From Aphodosoma sp045614825 (GTDB lineage: Bacteria > Bacteroidota > Bacteroidia > Bacteroidales > Paludibacteraceae): a stretch of DNA of 31,348 bases. The first letter of the stretch is position 1. Every line of letters begins with the position of its first letter. Below, piece after piece: positions 17,301 to 24,589 of this stretch. The position numbers and the translations under genes were made by a program. Location of the stretch: assembly GCA_045614825.1 (NCBI GenBank), contig JAZLDO010000140.1, positions 1 through 31,348 of the forward strand, written 5' to 3'. Under the pieces are notes generated by a model, which worked only from the letters and a program-made list of their open reading frames with translations, was not told the origin of the DNA and did no database searches.

Positions 17301-18107
17301 ATGGGAGATTATAATTTTTGGGATTGGTTAATTCCTATTGTCAGTGGTGCTATTGGTGCTTTGATTGGTACTTATGGTGGGTCATATCTTATATTGCGTA
17401 AGCAAGAGCAAAAGATACAAAATGTACGTTCGATGGCTATTAAAGCTTTAAATATTTTTGCAGAGTATGCTTTGCAAAAGAAAAGTTATATTGATGCGAC
17501 AAGTGAATTTAATACAAAATTGAATACTTCAGAAAAAAGGGCTATTGTTGTAGCATTGCATAAACTTGGTGTTCCTTTTGAATCTCCTTTTAAGGATACA
17601 ATTAATGTTAAAAATCTAAGATTTAGGGATGTCTCAATAGATAAAGATGAAATTAGTGCAATGAAAATACAAATAGAGAATGGATATTGCGATAATATAT
17701 TTTTTGAGGATATAGAGACATATTTTACAGCAAATTTGCGTCTTAATGCAGTTCGAGATGTCGGTAAAAAGTATGTTGAAGAGGTTCATGCAAAAAGTTA
17801 TGTAGAGAAAACAGAACCAAACAAAATAGTAAATCCAGCAGATTGGGATAAATCTTTTACGCCTGGGGAACTTCAAACTATATTAGTTTTAAGAGCGCAG
17901 TTGGCGAATCTTGATTATTTTTCTCAGAATGGACATGCAGATCCTTCTAAAATTAGAGATTTAATAAAAGAAATAGAAATAGGACTTTGGGATAATTATC
18001 TCCTTTGTGATTATGAAGCTTTTCTGAATCTTAGAGCACAACATGAGTTGGCTAATGTAGTGCAGAATGCAATTAAATATAATCAAATTCAGGCGAATGA
18101 AAAGTAA
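17301..18107 (+). CDS. Membrane-anchored protein of unknown function
   Basis: 268 residues. One N-terminal membrane helix (about residues 9-32, PIVSGAIGALIGTYGGSYLI) is followed by a positively charged stretch (RKQEQK) and a long, mainly helical cytoplasmic domain rich in Lys, Glu and Asn. No catalytic motif is evident and I do not recognise the family. It is the last gene of the long rightward array, 7 bases after the orphan acetyltransferase tail and 31 bases before a strong terminator hairpin. Helper or host genes with this layout (one helix plus soluble helical domain) occur at accessory positions, but no function should be assumed. Confidence 0.55.
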   Translation: MGDYNFWDWLIPIVSGAIGALIGTYGGSYLILRKQEQKIQNVRSMAIKALNIFAEYALQKKSYIDATSEFNTKLNTSEKRAIVVALHKLGVPFESPFKDTINVKNLRFRDVSIDKDEISAMKIQIENGYCDNIFFEDIETYFTANLRLNAVRDVGKKYVEEVHAKSYVEKTEPNKIVNPADWDKSFTPGELQTILVLRAQLANLDYFSQNGHADPSKIRDLIKEIEIGLWDNYLLCDYEAFLNLRAQHELANVVQNAIKYNQIQANEK

Positions 18108-18138
18108 CAAAAAGCAATTTTAGCAAATAGTAATGAAT

Positions 18139-18176
18139 AAAAAAATAAGCATAACTATTCTCGTGCTTATTTTTTT
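18139..18176 (+). terminator. Strong Rho-independent-type terminator of the left glycan array
   Basis: AAAAAAATAAGCA (18139-18151) pairs perfectly with TGCTTATTTTTTT (18164-18176) around a 12-base loop; the right arm ends in seven T residues. The arms are self-complementary A/T-rich sequence and so could act in both directions. The AATAAGCA/TGCTTATT core recurs in the hairpins at 29305-29336 and 31024-31063. Confidence 0.85.
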
Positions 18177-18179
18177 GTC

Positions 18180-18391
18180 TATACTAGACCCCAAAATTAG
18201 ACAGGGTTAATAAATCAAAAAATGTTAATAATATGTTTATTTGAAGTGTTTATGATGCTTTTCTAATAATATGAAAAACACCGAGGGGATGCCTAGCGGC
18301 GGGGGCGAGCAGTCACCGAGAGCGTTATTTATGCAAATGTAATCATTATTTTTTACATTTACAAATTGTCTAAATTTTGGGGACTATTATA
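18180..18391. mobile_element. MITE-like element or relic of an IS3/IS150-type insertion sequence
   Basis: About 212 bases bounded by inverted repeats: TATACTAGACCCCAAAATTA then GACA at 18180-18203, and its near reverse complement ending in TTTTGGGGACTATTATA at 18367-18391 (one indel and a few mismatches). The CCCCAAAA-TTAGACA core resembles ends of IS3-family elements. The interior codes for nothing but holds a short G+C-rich island (18279-18324) out of keeping with its surroundings. It sits in the 539-base gap between two operons. No clear target duplication is visible. It could be an internally deleted element mobilised in trans. Confidence 0.6.
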
Positions 18392-18449
18392 GTTTGGTCT
18401 AACCCCATTTTTTTGATTGAGAAATGTTTCTAAGTTTTCTAAGTGAGAT

Positions 18450-18486
18450 TGAAGTTTTATCTTTATCATGATTAAAAAGATAGAAC
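18450..18486. other. Imperfect hairpin in the 18392-18646 gap
   Basis: AGTTTTATCTTT and AAAGATAGAACT form a 12-pair stem with one G-U pair around a roughly 11-base loop containing ATCATGATT. It lies between the MITE-like element and the promoter of the ATPase gene. Terminator or operator function is undecided. Confidence 0.3.
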
Positions 18487-18554
18487 TGCAGTTTTAATAT
18501 GAAATATTTGTTTAATTTTTACTGATTGTATAAAAAACAGTAAGAATTGGTGGG

Positions 18555-18580
18555 TTTGTTAGATATTTTTTGTAACTTTG
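18555..18580 (+). promoter_or_regulatory. Bacteroides-type promoter for the ATPase/DUF4276 pair
   Basis: TAACTTTG at 18573-18580 matches the -7 consensus TAnnTTTG. A TTTG at 18555-18558 is only 14 bases upstream, shorter than the usual 19-21, so the -33 part may instead be the TTGG at 18547. Transcription would begin about 60 bases before the ATG at 18647. Confidence 0.6.
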
Positions 18581-18646
18581 CAGAATCAGAGGTATAGCTT
18601 TATATGTTAAATTTAGAGTATTGAATGTTGTAAAAGATAAGTGTTT

Positions 18647-19741
18647 ATGATAGAGTTGGTAAAAATAGTAAATTATAAGTCTATTAGAAATTTAGAGTTG
18701 CCATTGCAAAGACTAAATGTGCTAATAGGTTCAAATGGTGTGGGAAAGAGTAATTTGATATCTTTTTTTGAATTGGCAAAGGCAATAATACAACAACGTT
18801 TTGGTAATTATACGCTTGAAAAAGGTGGAATTGATAATTTGTTGTATAGAAGCCGCAAACAATCTGAGTTTATTAAGGGATTGATTGATTTCGATAATAC
18901 CAATGCTTTCTTTTTTGAATTGCGTCCGACACAATCTAATAAGGGTTATATCGAGCAAACAGGAGATTTTTTCAATACACGCAGTTATCCTAATAAGGAG
19001 TATGAGTTATGGAATAAGACAAGATGGGATTCGGCAGTAGAGGAGTCTTCGCTTTTGGATAATCCACAGTGGAGAGCTGGTCATATAAGAAAACATTTCA
19101 ATAGTTTTACAGTTTACCATTTTCATGATACAAGTTCGCATTCGCCGATGAGAGGGGAGTGTGAAATTGGTGATAATGAGTTTTTGCGAGACAATGGGTC
19201 TAATCTTGCTGCTTATCTGTATCGTTTGCAAAATACAGACGAAAAGGCTTTTAAATTAATAGAAGGGGTGATTAGGTCTATTGCTCCATATTTTAAGCAG
19301 TTTAAGTTGAGACCGAATCCTATAAACCCAAATAAAATTTCGCTTGAGTGGGAAGAAAAAGATACAGATATGTATCTAAATGGGTATAGTTTTTCGGACG
19401 GTACATTGCGTTTTATTGCCTTGGCAACGTTATTATTGCAAACAAATTTGCCTAGAGTGATTATTATTGATGAACCTGAGTTGGGACTTCATCCTGCAGC
19501 AATAAATAAATTTGCCGAAATGGTAAAAAGAGCTTCTTTGAATAGTCAAATAATTCTTTCTACTCAATCGACAAATCTAGTGAATTGTTTTGAACCTGAA
19601 GATATTATTACTGTAGATAGAAAAGATGGTCAATCTACTTTTAATAGATTGAAAAAAGATGATTTGACAATCTGGCTTGATGAATATGAATATTCTTTAA
19701 GTGATGTGTGGGAGAAAAATATAATAGGAGGCCAGTTATGA
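18647..19741 (+). CDS. AAA (ABC/OLD-type) ATPase of a two-gene defence-like module
   Basis: I take the ATG at 18647 over the GTG at 18641, giving 364 residues. The N-terminus is IVNYKSIRNLELPLQRLNVL, then Walker A GSNGVGKS (28-35). Near the C-terminus are a signature-like SFSDGTLRFIALATLL (about 248-263), Walker B VIIIDEPELGLHP (271-283) and STQST (305-309). This is the AAA_21/OLD-like layout without a fused nuclease. The stop overlaps the next ATG (ATGA), so the two proteins are probably made together and act together. Related ATPase plus small-effector pairs (AbiL, PARIS and others) abort phage infection; that role here is inference. The pair has its own promoter and terminator and no link to polysaccharide synthesis. 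Confidence 0.85.
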   Translation: MIELVKIVNYKSIRNLELPLQRLNVLIGSNGVGKSNLISFFELAKAIIQQRFGNYTLEKGGIDNLLYRSRKQSEFIKGLIDFDNTNAFFFELRPTQSNKGYIEQTGDFFNTRSYPNKEYELWNKTRWDSAVEESSLLDNPQWRAGHIRKHFNSFTVYHFHDTSSHSPMRGECEIGDNEFLRDNGSNLAAYLYRLQNTDEKAFKLIEGVIRSIAPYFKQFKLRPNPINPNKISLEWEEKDTDMYLNGYSFSDGTLRFIALATLLLQTNLPRVIIIDEPELGLHPAAINKFAEMVKRASLNSQIILSTQSTNLVNCFEPEDIITVDRKDGQSTFNRLKKDDLTIWLDEYEYSLSDVWEKNIIGGQL

Positions 19742-20397
19742 AACGATTATATATAGTTGTTGAAGGAGCAACGGAGGAGGGATTTGTAAAGACTATGCTT
19801 CAGCCTTATTTTGCGTCTTGTGGTGTATATGCTGTATATCCTATTCTTATTCATACAAGTAAGTTGGGGCGCGGTGGTTTTGTAAGTTATAATCATTTAG
19901 AAAAAACAGTGCGTCCATTATTAAAATCACAAGGAGATGATGTTGTAGTAACAACTTTTGTGGATTTTTTTAGGATTCCTACAAATATGCCTCAATATGA
20001 TCAATGTATGTGTGCTCAATCTAATAAAGAAAGGGTGGTTGAATTGGAGCGTTGCTTGGGTGAACAGATTAATAATAGACGATTTGTGCCTTACATACAA
20101 TTGCATGAATTTGAAGCTTTGTTGTTCTCTAGTAATAAAGGTTTTGAATCTTATTTTACAGAGGAGCAAGCTATAAAAACATCTCAGATTGTGGATGAAT
20201 TTGATAATCCGGAAGATATTAATTCAAGACCTGAATTGGCTCCATCAAAACGTATTTTAGATATAAAATATAATTATAATAAACCAATTGAAGGTAATCT
20301 TATAGCTTTAGAAGTTGGAATAAATAAAATGTTAGAACGATGTCCTAGATTTGCATCTTGGGTGAGTAATTTAATAGATAAATGTGTGAATTGTTAA
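19738..20397 (+). CDS. DUF4276-family protein, probable TOPRIM-like effector
   Basis: The ATG at 19738 overlaps the ATPase stop and is preceded by AGGAGG-like sequence (ATAGGAGGCC), giving 219 residues. MKRLYIVVEGATEEGFVKTM is the hallmark N-terminus of DUF4276, with an acidic pair (Glu9, Glu13) like the first TOPRIM motif; VVVTTFVDFFRIP (about 65-77) carries the following Asp, and YIQLHEFEALLFS is a conserved central motif. The family is regularly encoded next to AAA ATPases and is thought to be the nuclease or effector partner. I have not shown catalytic activity. Full length, no damage seen. Confidence 0.85.
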   Translation: MKRLYIVVEGATEEGFVKTMLQPYFASCGVYAVYPILIHTSKLGRGGFVSYNHLEKTVRPLLKSQGDDVVVTTFVDFFRIPTNMPQYDQCMCAQSNKERVVELERCLGEQINNRRFVPYIQLHEFEALLFSSNKGFESYFTEEQAIKTSQIVDEFDNPEDINSRPELAPSKRILDIKYNYNKPIEGNLIALEVGINKMLERCPRFASWVSNLIDKCVNC

Positions 20398-20409
20398 AAA
20401 AATCATTTT

Positions 20410-20476
20410 GCGAACTTGCGAACTTTCGAAGTTGCGAAGTGCAAAAGTCGTAAGTCGAAGGTCGTAAGTCGAAAGG
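20410..20476. repeat. AACTTCG-type and GTCGAAA-type short phrase repeats
   Basis: Between the convergent DUF4276 and DUF3987 genes lies a stretch of repeated short phrases: GCGAACTT, GCGAACTTTCGAAGTTGCG and then AAAAGTCGTAAGTCGAAGGTC with GTAAGTCGAAAG. The part from about 20444 is one of five places in the window carrying GTCGAA-type units, and the AACTTCG part recurs at 22084-22109. Confidence 0.7.
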
Positions 20477-20485
20477 TTAAAAATA

Positions 20486-20523
20486 ATGGAGTTAGGCGGT
20501 TTTGTCTAACTCCATATTTTTTT
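20486..20523. terminator. Bidirectional terminator between DUF4276 and DUF3987
   Basis: ATGGAGTTAG (20486-20495) pairs perfectly with CTAACTCCAT (20506-20515) around a 10-base loop, followed by a T-rich tract on the plus strand and TTATTTTT on the minus strand. It overlaps the last codons of the leftward DUF3987 gene and can end transcripts from both sides. Confidence 0.8.
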
Positions 20524-21733
20524 GTTTTTTGAATACTCCGAAGGAGATATTCTCTATCTCGTTGTCGTCGAGGTATTCGCGGATGTAGTTGTCGATGGTG
20601 CGTGGACTGATGTTCATGGTCTGACTGACGGAAATTAACTCTTTGCGCGAAAACTGTGTGGGCATCATCTGCAATAGTGTCTCTTTTTGTTGACGCTTTC
20701 GTTCGCAATAGTTGCCACTAACAGCCCCTTCTGGTAACATCTGATAATGCGCCATGGCATGCTCGAGCAATGATTCGGATATGGCGAGCGATGCCTGAAA
20801 ATCGCTCTCCGAACATTCTATTTTGGAAGGTAGTATTTCTGACTTCTCAAAACGCAATGCGCTTAATATCATTGCTATGCGATAGGCAATAACTCCCATA
20901 CGGCGAATGGATGCTGTGAAATTCTCGTCGTCAATCAAACAACTATGTATCATATCGAAATGGTTGTTGAATTGCTCTTTTTGCGCTTCGCTTAGTTTGA
21001 ACTCTATCGGTTTGTCGCAAAGCATGAGTCGGTTGTATAGACTCAAAATTCGATAGGAGAGCTCGCAATATTTTGCACGATAGGAGAGTTCGCTACTGTC
21101 GAACACATTTTTCCACTGACTGCGATTGTTGAGGTTCAAGATGGCAAAACGTGAGAAGAGTCCGTTTTCGGCACTTGGTATTAGTCGGCGACTCTGGAGT
21201 GGTGTGCCTGAAACTACCATTGAGAGATGAGGCTCTTCAATCTCAATCCATTCGTTGTCTTTGCGGCGGAGATACGTGATGGATTCGTGGTGAAATGCCT
21301 TACGCAATCCGTCGGAGAAATTGCCGTAATTGCTTTTGATGGCATAGTTGAGTGTGTCTGCCTCGGTTTCAAAAATCAAACCATTGCCTTCGTTTTCCCA
21401 CAGCTGTCGATACATTGCGGTGGCGCTACTATTGGCAGGGATTAGTAGTTGTTGTGCTTTATTGATGGGTTTCACCAACTCTTTGCATAGTCCAAGGTGA
21501 CCTTTGCCTGCCGATGCTTTGGCAATTACGAAGAGATAGAGATTGGGGTAGACGATGTTGTGGTCGTAGATGCCATAGATGTTGGGCAGTGCGGCAGATA
21601 GGGTAGTGATTGCTCCTATAAGCATCATGTCAGCCTCGGCATCGGAGTTGGCTGTGTCAACAATTTCTTGAAAAAATGGAGGTAATTGTTTTTTTACCTC
21701 GTTTGAGAAAAATTTTAAATTTGAATTTGTCAT
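20492..21733 (-). CDS. DUF3987-domain protein with P-loop-like motif and C-terminal HTH
   Basis: 413 residues on the minus strand. VIAKASAGKGHLGLC (69-83) resembles a Walker A loop (AKASAGKG) and GLIFETEAD (about 117-125) a Walker B strand. The C-terminal 55 residues (FSRKELISVSQTMNISPRTI then DNYIREYL) look like a helix-turn-helix. DUF3987 proteins of this phylum are common beside capsule and mobile loci, sometimes downstream of a VirE N-terminal/primase-like protein; this is the short form, with no such partner visible. The role is unknown, with primase/helicase-like DNA metabolism a common guess. The gene is G+C-richer than the ATPase pair and is transcribed towards it. Confidence 0.8.
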   Translation of the reverse strand: MTNSNLKFFSNEVKKQLPPFFQEIVDTANSDAEADMMLIGAITTLSAALPNIYGIYDHNIVYPNLYLFVIAKASAGKGHLGLCKELVKPINKAQQLLIPANSSATAMYRQLWENEGNGLIFETEADTLNYAIKSNYGNFSDGLRKAFHHESITYLRRKDNEWIEIEEPHLSMVVSGTPLQSRRLIPSAENGLFSRFAILNLNNRSQWKNVFDSSELSYRAKYCELSYRILSLYNRLMLCDKPIEFKLSEAQKEQFNNHFDMIHSCLIDDENFTASIRRMGVIAYRIAMILSALRFEKSEILPSKIECSESDFQASLAISESLLEHAMAHYQMLPEGAVSGNYCERKRQQKETLLQMMPTQFSRKELISVSQTMNISPRTIDNYIREYLDDNEIENISFGVFKKQKNMELDKTA

Positions 21734-21761
21734 AATAAATAAGATTTTAAAGATTATGGTT

Positions 21762-21826
21762 AAAAGTCGAAAGTCGAAAGTCGAAGGTCGAAGGTCGAAA
21801 GTTGTAAAGTGATTTGACCTTTGACT
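21762..21826. repeat. Tandem 7-base GTCGAAA/GTCGAAG repeat with inverted copy
   Basis: Five consecutive units of GTCGAA(A/G) at 21764-21803, then an inverted version (TTTGACCTTTGACT, 21813-21826) that could fold back on them. This lies in the leader of the leftward DUF3987 gene. Confidence 0.8.
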
Positions 21827-21837
21827 GAAATTTTTTG

Positions 21838-21845
21838 CAAAGTTA
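21838..21845 (-). promoter_or_regulatory. -7 element of the DUF3987 promoter
   Basis: CAAAGTTA on the plus strand reads TAACTTTG on the minus strand, the Bacteroides -7 consensus, 105 bases before the DUF3987 start. The expected -33 position (about 21865) carries no CAAA but is exactly where a TGACTGTTT repeat array begins, suggesting activator dependence. Confidence 0.6.
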
Positions 21846-21864
21846 CAACATCTCGAAAGCGCAC

Positions 21865-21936
21865 TGACTGTTTCTGACTGTTTAAGGCAGAAATGACTGT
21901 TTAAGATTGTTTGTGACTGTTTAAGGTTGATTGTTT
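21865..21936. repeat. Array of TGACTGTTT repeats upstream of the DUF3987 promoter
   Basis: TGACTGTTT occurs at 21865, 21875, 21894 and 21914, with a variant TGATTGTTT at 21928. The steps of 10, 19 and 20 bases keep the first four copies on nearly the same face of the helix. The array covers about -20 to -95 of the leftward promoter. Confidence 0.8.
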
Positions 21937-21969
21937 GTATAAAAAAGATTTTTCCTCACTCCTCACTCA

Positions 21970-22067
21970 AATACCCACTCATAGTGTGTATTACCTAATA
22001 GCAACCTTTGAGCAAGGTGCAAGCAAGTAAACAATCAAAATGAATACCCACTCTCATTGTGTGTTTT
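21970..22067. repeat. Pair of diverged direct repeats (AATACCCACTC...GTGTGT)
   Basis: AATACCCACTC is found at 21970-21980 and 22043-22053, each followed within a few bases by an AGTGTGTATT- or TTGTGTGTTTT-like piece, 73 bases apart. They lie upstream of the capE promoter in a 492-base gap that otherwise holds the two divergent promoters and repeats. No function is evident. Confidence 0.5.
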
Positions 22068-22137
22068 CGTGGAAATGACATCCAACTTCGAAACTTCGCA
22101 ATTTCGCAAATCATTTGTGTGTTTTTTTGTTTTAAAT

Positions 22138-22168
22138 TTTGTGGAATAGATTTTTTGTTGTAACTTTG
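22138..22168 (+). promoter_or_regulatory. Canonical Bacteroides promoter of the FucNAc operon
   Basis: TTTG at 22138-22141, exactly 19 bases, then TAACTTTG at 22161-22168. This matches the primary sigma factor consensus of Bacteroides (TTTG/N19/TAnnTTTG). It drives the capE-capF-...-wbuC genes with a leader of about 50 bases. Confidence 0.85.
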
Positions 22169-22225
22169 CGAAGTTATATTGCGTAGGGTGTATACAAATA
22201 GAAAAATATACAAATAAAACATAAT

Positions 22226-23299
22226 ATGAGTATTTTTAAAGACAAAGTATTGTTAATCACCGGAGGAACAGGTTCTTTTGGTAATGCTGTGTTGCGTCGT
22301 TTTTTGGATTCGGACATCAAAGAGATTCGTATCTTTTCGCGCGATGAGAAAAAACAAGATGATATGCGTCATGCGCTTCAAAATCCTAAGGTGAAATTCT
22401 ATATTGGCAACGTACGCGAAAAAGCATCGGTAGATGTGGCTATGCGTGGAGTGGACTATGTGTTTGCTGCTGCGGCATTGAAACAGGTGCCTTCGTGCGA
22501 GTTCTTCCCTATGGAGGCTACGATGACTAACGTTATCGGTACGAATAACGTGCTACTCTCGGCGATTGAACATGGTGTGAAAAATGTGGTGGTACTCTCT
22601 ACCGACAAAGCGGCATATCCTATCAATGCTATGGGTATCTCGAAGGCGTTGATGGAGAAGGTGGCTATAGCTAAGGGTCGCGAATTGGGCGAAGATGCTC
22701 AAACTACTATCTGTTGTACGCGCTATGGCAATGTGATGGCGAGTCGTGGTTCGGTGATTCCGTTGTGGGTGGAACAGATGGAGCAGGGCAAACCTATCAC
22801 TATTACCGATCCTAACATGACTCGTTTCATGATGACGCTCGATGATGCTGTGGATTTGGTGATTTATGCGTTCCAACATGGTAAAAATGGTGACCTCTTT
22901 GTGCAAAAAGCACCTGCTGCAACATTGGATGTGTTGGCAGAGGCGTTGAAACAAACATACGCACAAGTGAACCCTAAATATGGTGAGACAGAGGTGAAGG
23001 TGATTGGCACTCGTCATGGCGAAAAACTCTATGAAACCCTCGTGACTCGCGAAGAGATGGCGAAGGCTATTGATATGGGTGAATACTATCGCATACCTTG
23101 CGATAATCGTGACTTGAACTATGATAAATTCTTCACTGAAGGTAATGAAGAGGTGGCAAAAATTGAGGATTACCACTCGCATAATACAGCGCGATTGGAT
23201 GTTGAGGGTATGAAAGAGTTGTTGTTGAAATTGCGCTTTATTCGTGAAGACTTAGGGTTGCAACCACGTAGTAAATCGAAAGAAATTAGAAGTGAGTGA
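22226..23299 (+). CDS. capE: UDP-N-acetylglucosamine 4,6-dehydratase/5-epimerase (CapE/FnlA family)
   Basis: 357 residues, SDR of the FlaA1/CapE group. ITGGTGSFGNAVLRRF holds the NADP loop (GGTGSFG, 13-19); FSRDEKKQDDMRHAL, the LSTDKAAYPINAMGISKALM active-site block (Asp-Lys and a Met-xxx-Lys instead of Tyr-xxx-Lys, normal for this group) and NVMASRGSVIPLW follow. CapE starts UDP-L-FucNAc synthesis from UDP-GlcNAc, making 4-keto-6-deoxy sugar intermediates in the cytoplasm. The identity rests on the family plus the following capF, capG, wbuB and wbuC genes, the order seen in E. coli FucNAc clusters (fnlA-fnlB-fnlC-wbuB-wbuC). It is first gene behind a canonical promoter and is G+C-richer than the capsule genes to its left. 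Confidence 0.92.
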   Translation: MSIFKDKVLLITGGTGSFGNAVLRRFLDSDIKEIRIFSRDEKKQDDMRHALQNPKVKFYIGNVREKASVDVAMRGVDYVFAAAALKQVPSCEFFPMEATMTNVIGTNNVLLSAIEHGVKNVVVLSTDKAAYPINAMGISKALMEKVAIAKGRELGEDAQTTICCTRYGNVMASRGSVIPLWVEQMEQGKPITITDPNMTRFMMTLDDAVDLVIYAFQHGKNGDLFVQKAPAATLDVLAEALKQTYAQVNPKYGETEVKVIGTRHGEKLYETLVTREEMAKAIDMGEYYRIPCDNRDLNYDKFFTEGNEEVAKIEDYHSHNTARLDVEGMKELLLKLRFIREDLGLQPRSKSKEIRSE

Positions 23300-23300
23300 T

Positions 23301-23367
23301 AAAGTCTAAAGTCGTAAGTCTAAAGTCGCAAGTCATAAGTCTTTCGACCTTTGACCTTCGACTTTTT
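23301..23367. repeat. GTC phrase repeats with inverted copy between capE and capF
   Basis: Direct units of AAAGTC, AAAGTCG and TAAGTC type are followed by an inverted block (TTTCGACCTTTGACCTTCGA then CTTTTT). The two halves can pair into a long imperfect hairpin ending in a T-run, which may attenuate read-through from capE into capF. It fills the 90-base gap between these genes. Confidence 0.75.
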
Positions 23368-23389
23368 ACACGAACAAAGTGAGTAATTT

Positions 23390-24541
23390 ATGAATGTATT
23401 AGTAACTGGAGCGAAAGGTTTCGTGGGACGAAATCTTTGCGCACAACTCAAAAATATTGCTGACGGCAAAGCGCGTTGGTACGACATATTTGGCACCGAA
23501 ATCAATGTGATGCCTTTTGATATTGACAATACCGATGCCGAACTTGACGAATACTGTAGTAAAGCAGATTTTGTGTTTAACCTTGCTGGCGTCAATCGTC
23601 CACAAGACCCGAAAGAGTTTATGGAGGGTAATTTCGGTTTTGCTTCGAAGTTGTTGGATGCATTGAAACGTCATGGTAACACATGCCCTGTGATGATTAG
23701 TTCGTCGACTCAGGCTGCGCTTGACAATCCTTATGGCGAAAGTAAACGAGCTGGCGAGGAGTTGATTTTCCAGTATGGTGAGGAGACTGGTGCGCGCGTG
23801 TTGGTATATCGTTTCCCTAATTTGTTCGGTAAGTGGTGTCGTCCTAATTACAACTCGGCGGGGGCTACATTCTGCAACAATATTGCAAATGGTTTGCCTA
23901 TTCAGGTGAATGACCCATCGGTGATGATGCGATTGGTCTATATCGACGATTTGGTGGATGAGATGATGGCTGCGTTGGTGGGCAAAGAGACTTGCGAAGG
24001 TCGCTATTGCCGTGTGCCTGTAGAACATGAGATTCGTCTTGGCGAGATTGTGGATATTTTGTACAGCTTCCGTGAGAGTCGCACCACGCTCGAAGTGCCA
24101 AACGTAGGCGAGCCGATAGTGAAGAAATTGTATAGCACCTATTTGTCGTATCTGCCGGCAGAGGAGTTTTCTTATCCGTTGAAAATGAATATTGACGACC
24201 GTGGTTCGTTCACCGAGATGTTGCGCTCGGCAAGTTGCGGACAGGTGTCGGTAAATATATCTAAACCAGGCATCACAAAAGGTGAGCATTGGCACAATAC
24301 TAAGACTGAGAAATTCTGTGTAGTGAGTGGTCGTGGAGTGATACGTTTCCGCGATGAGCGTGAACCTAATTCGCCAGTGATAGAGAAATTTGTGAGTGGC
24401 GACAAAATCGAGGTGGTGGATATACCAACTGGCTACACACATAACATCGAGAACCTCGGCGACACCGATATGGTGACAATCATGTGGTGCAACGAATGCT
24501 TCGACCCAGGGCATCCAGAGACGTATTTTGATAAAGTCTAA
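23390..24541 (+). CDS. capF: CapF: bifunctional NADPH-dependent reductase with C-terminal cupin
   Basis: 383 residues, two domains. The N-terminal SDR domain has VTGAKGFVGRNLC (5-17), VFNLAGVNRPQDPKEF, a short SSSTQAALDNPYGESK active-site region (Tyr-xxx-Lys in YGESK) and VYRFPNLFGKW. The C-terminal cupin (from about residue 270) shows DDRGSFTEML, KGEHWHNTKTEKFCVVSG and GYTHNIENLG, with the metal-binding His-x-His...Glu...His set. In Staphylococcus CapF, the cupin epimerises and the SDR domain reduces the CapE product to UDP-6-deoxy-talosamine. It is full length. A long minus-strand open frame over the same region is a codon-bias shadow. Confidence 0.93.
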   Translation: MNVLVTGAKGFVGRNLCAQLKNIADGKARWYDIFGTEINVMPFDIDNTDAELDEYCSKADFVFNLAGVNRPQDPKEFMEGNFGFASKLLDALKRHGNTCPVMISSSTQAALDNPYGESKRAGEELIFQYGEETGARVLVYRFPNLFGKWCRPNYNSAGATFCNNIANGLPIQVNDPSVMMRLVYIDDLVDEMMAALVGKETCEGRYCRVPVEHEIRLGEIVDILYSFRESRTTLEVPNVGEPIVKKLYSTYLSYLPAEEFSYPLKMNIDDRGSFTEMLRSASCGQVSVNISKPGITKGEHWHNTKTEKFCVVSGRGVIRFRDEREPNSPVIEKFVSGDKIEVVDIPTGYTHNIENLGDTDMVTIMWCNECFDPGHPETYFDKV

Positions 24542-24556
24542 AGTCGCAAGTCATTT
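24536..24556. repeat. Short GTC phrase repeat after capF
   Basis: AAAGTCTAAAGTCGCAAGTC begins inside the capF stop region and continues towards the AlbA_2 gene. It is the same phrase as at 23301-23335 and shows the repeats touch coding ends. Confidence 0.7.
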
Positions 24557-24589
24557 GACTATTGATAATTTTCTATAATATTTTGTATT

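Noticed and set aside
22553..23182. Minus-strand open frame (209 codons) opposite capE
   Set aside because: Composition typical of an antisense shadow, no start context, and capE is complete over the same bases.
23301..23367. Riboswitch or structured leader between capE and capF
   Set aside because: The pairing comes from simple heptamer phrases seen elsewhere in inverted form; no known aptamer features.
23399..24514. Long minus-strand open frame (371 codons) opposite capF
   Set aside because: Its translation has no recognisable motif and is rich in His, Arg and Cys; capF on the plus strand has full domain motifs. It is a shadow of codon bias.
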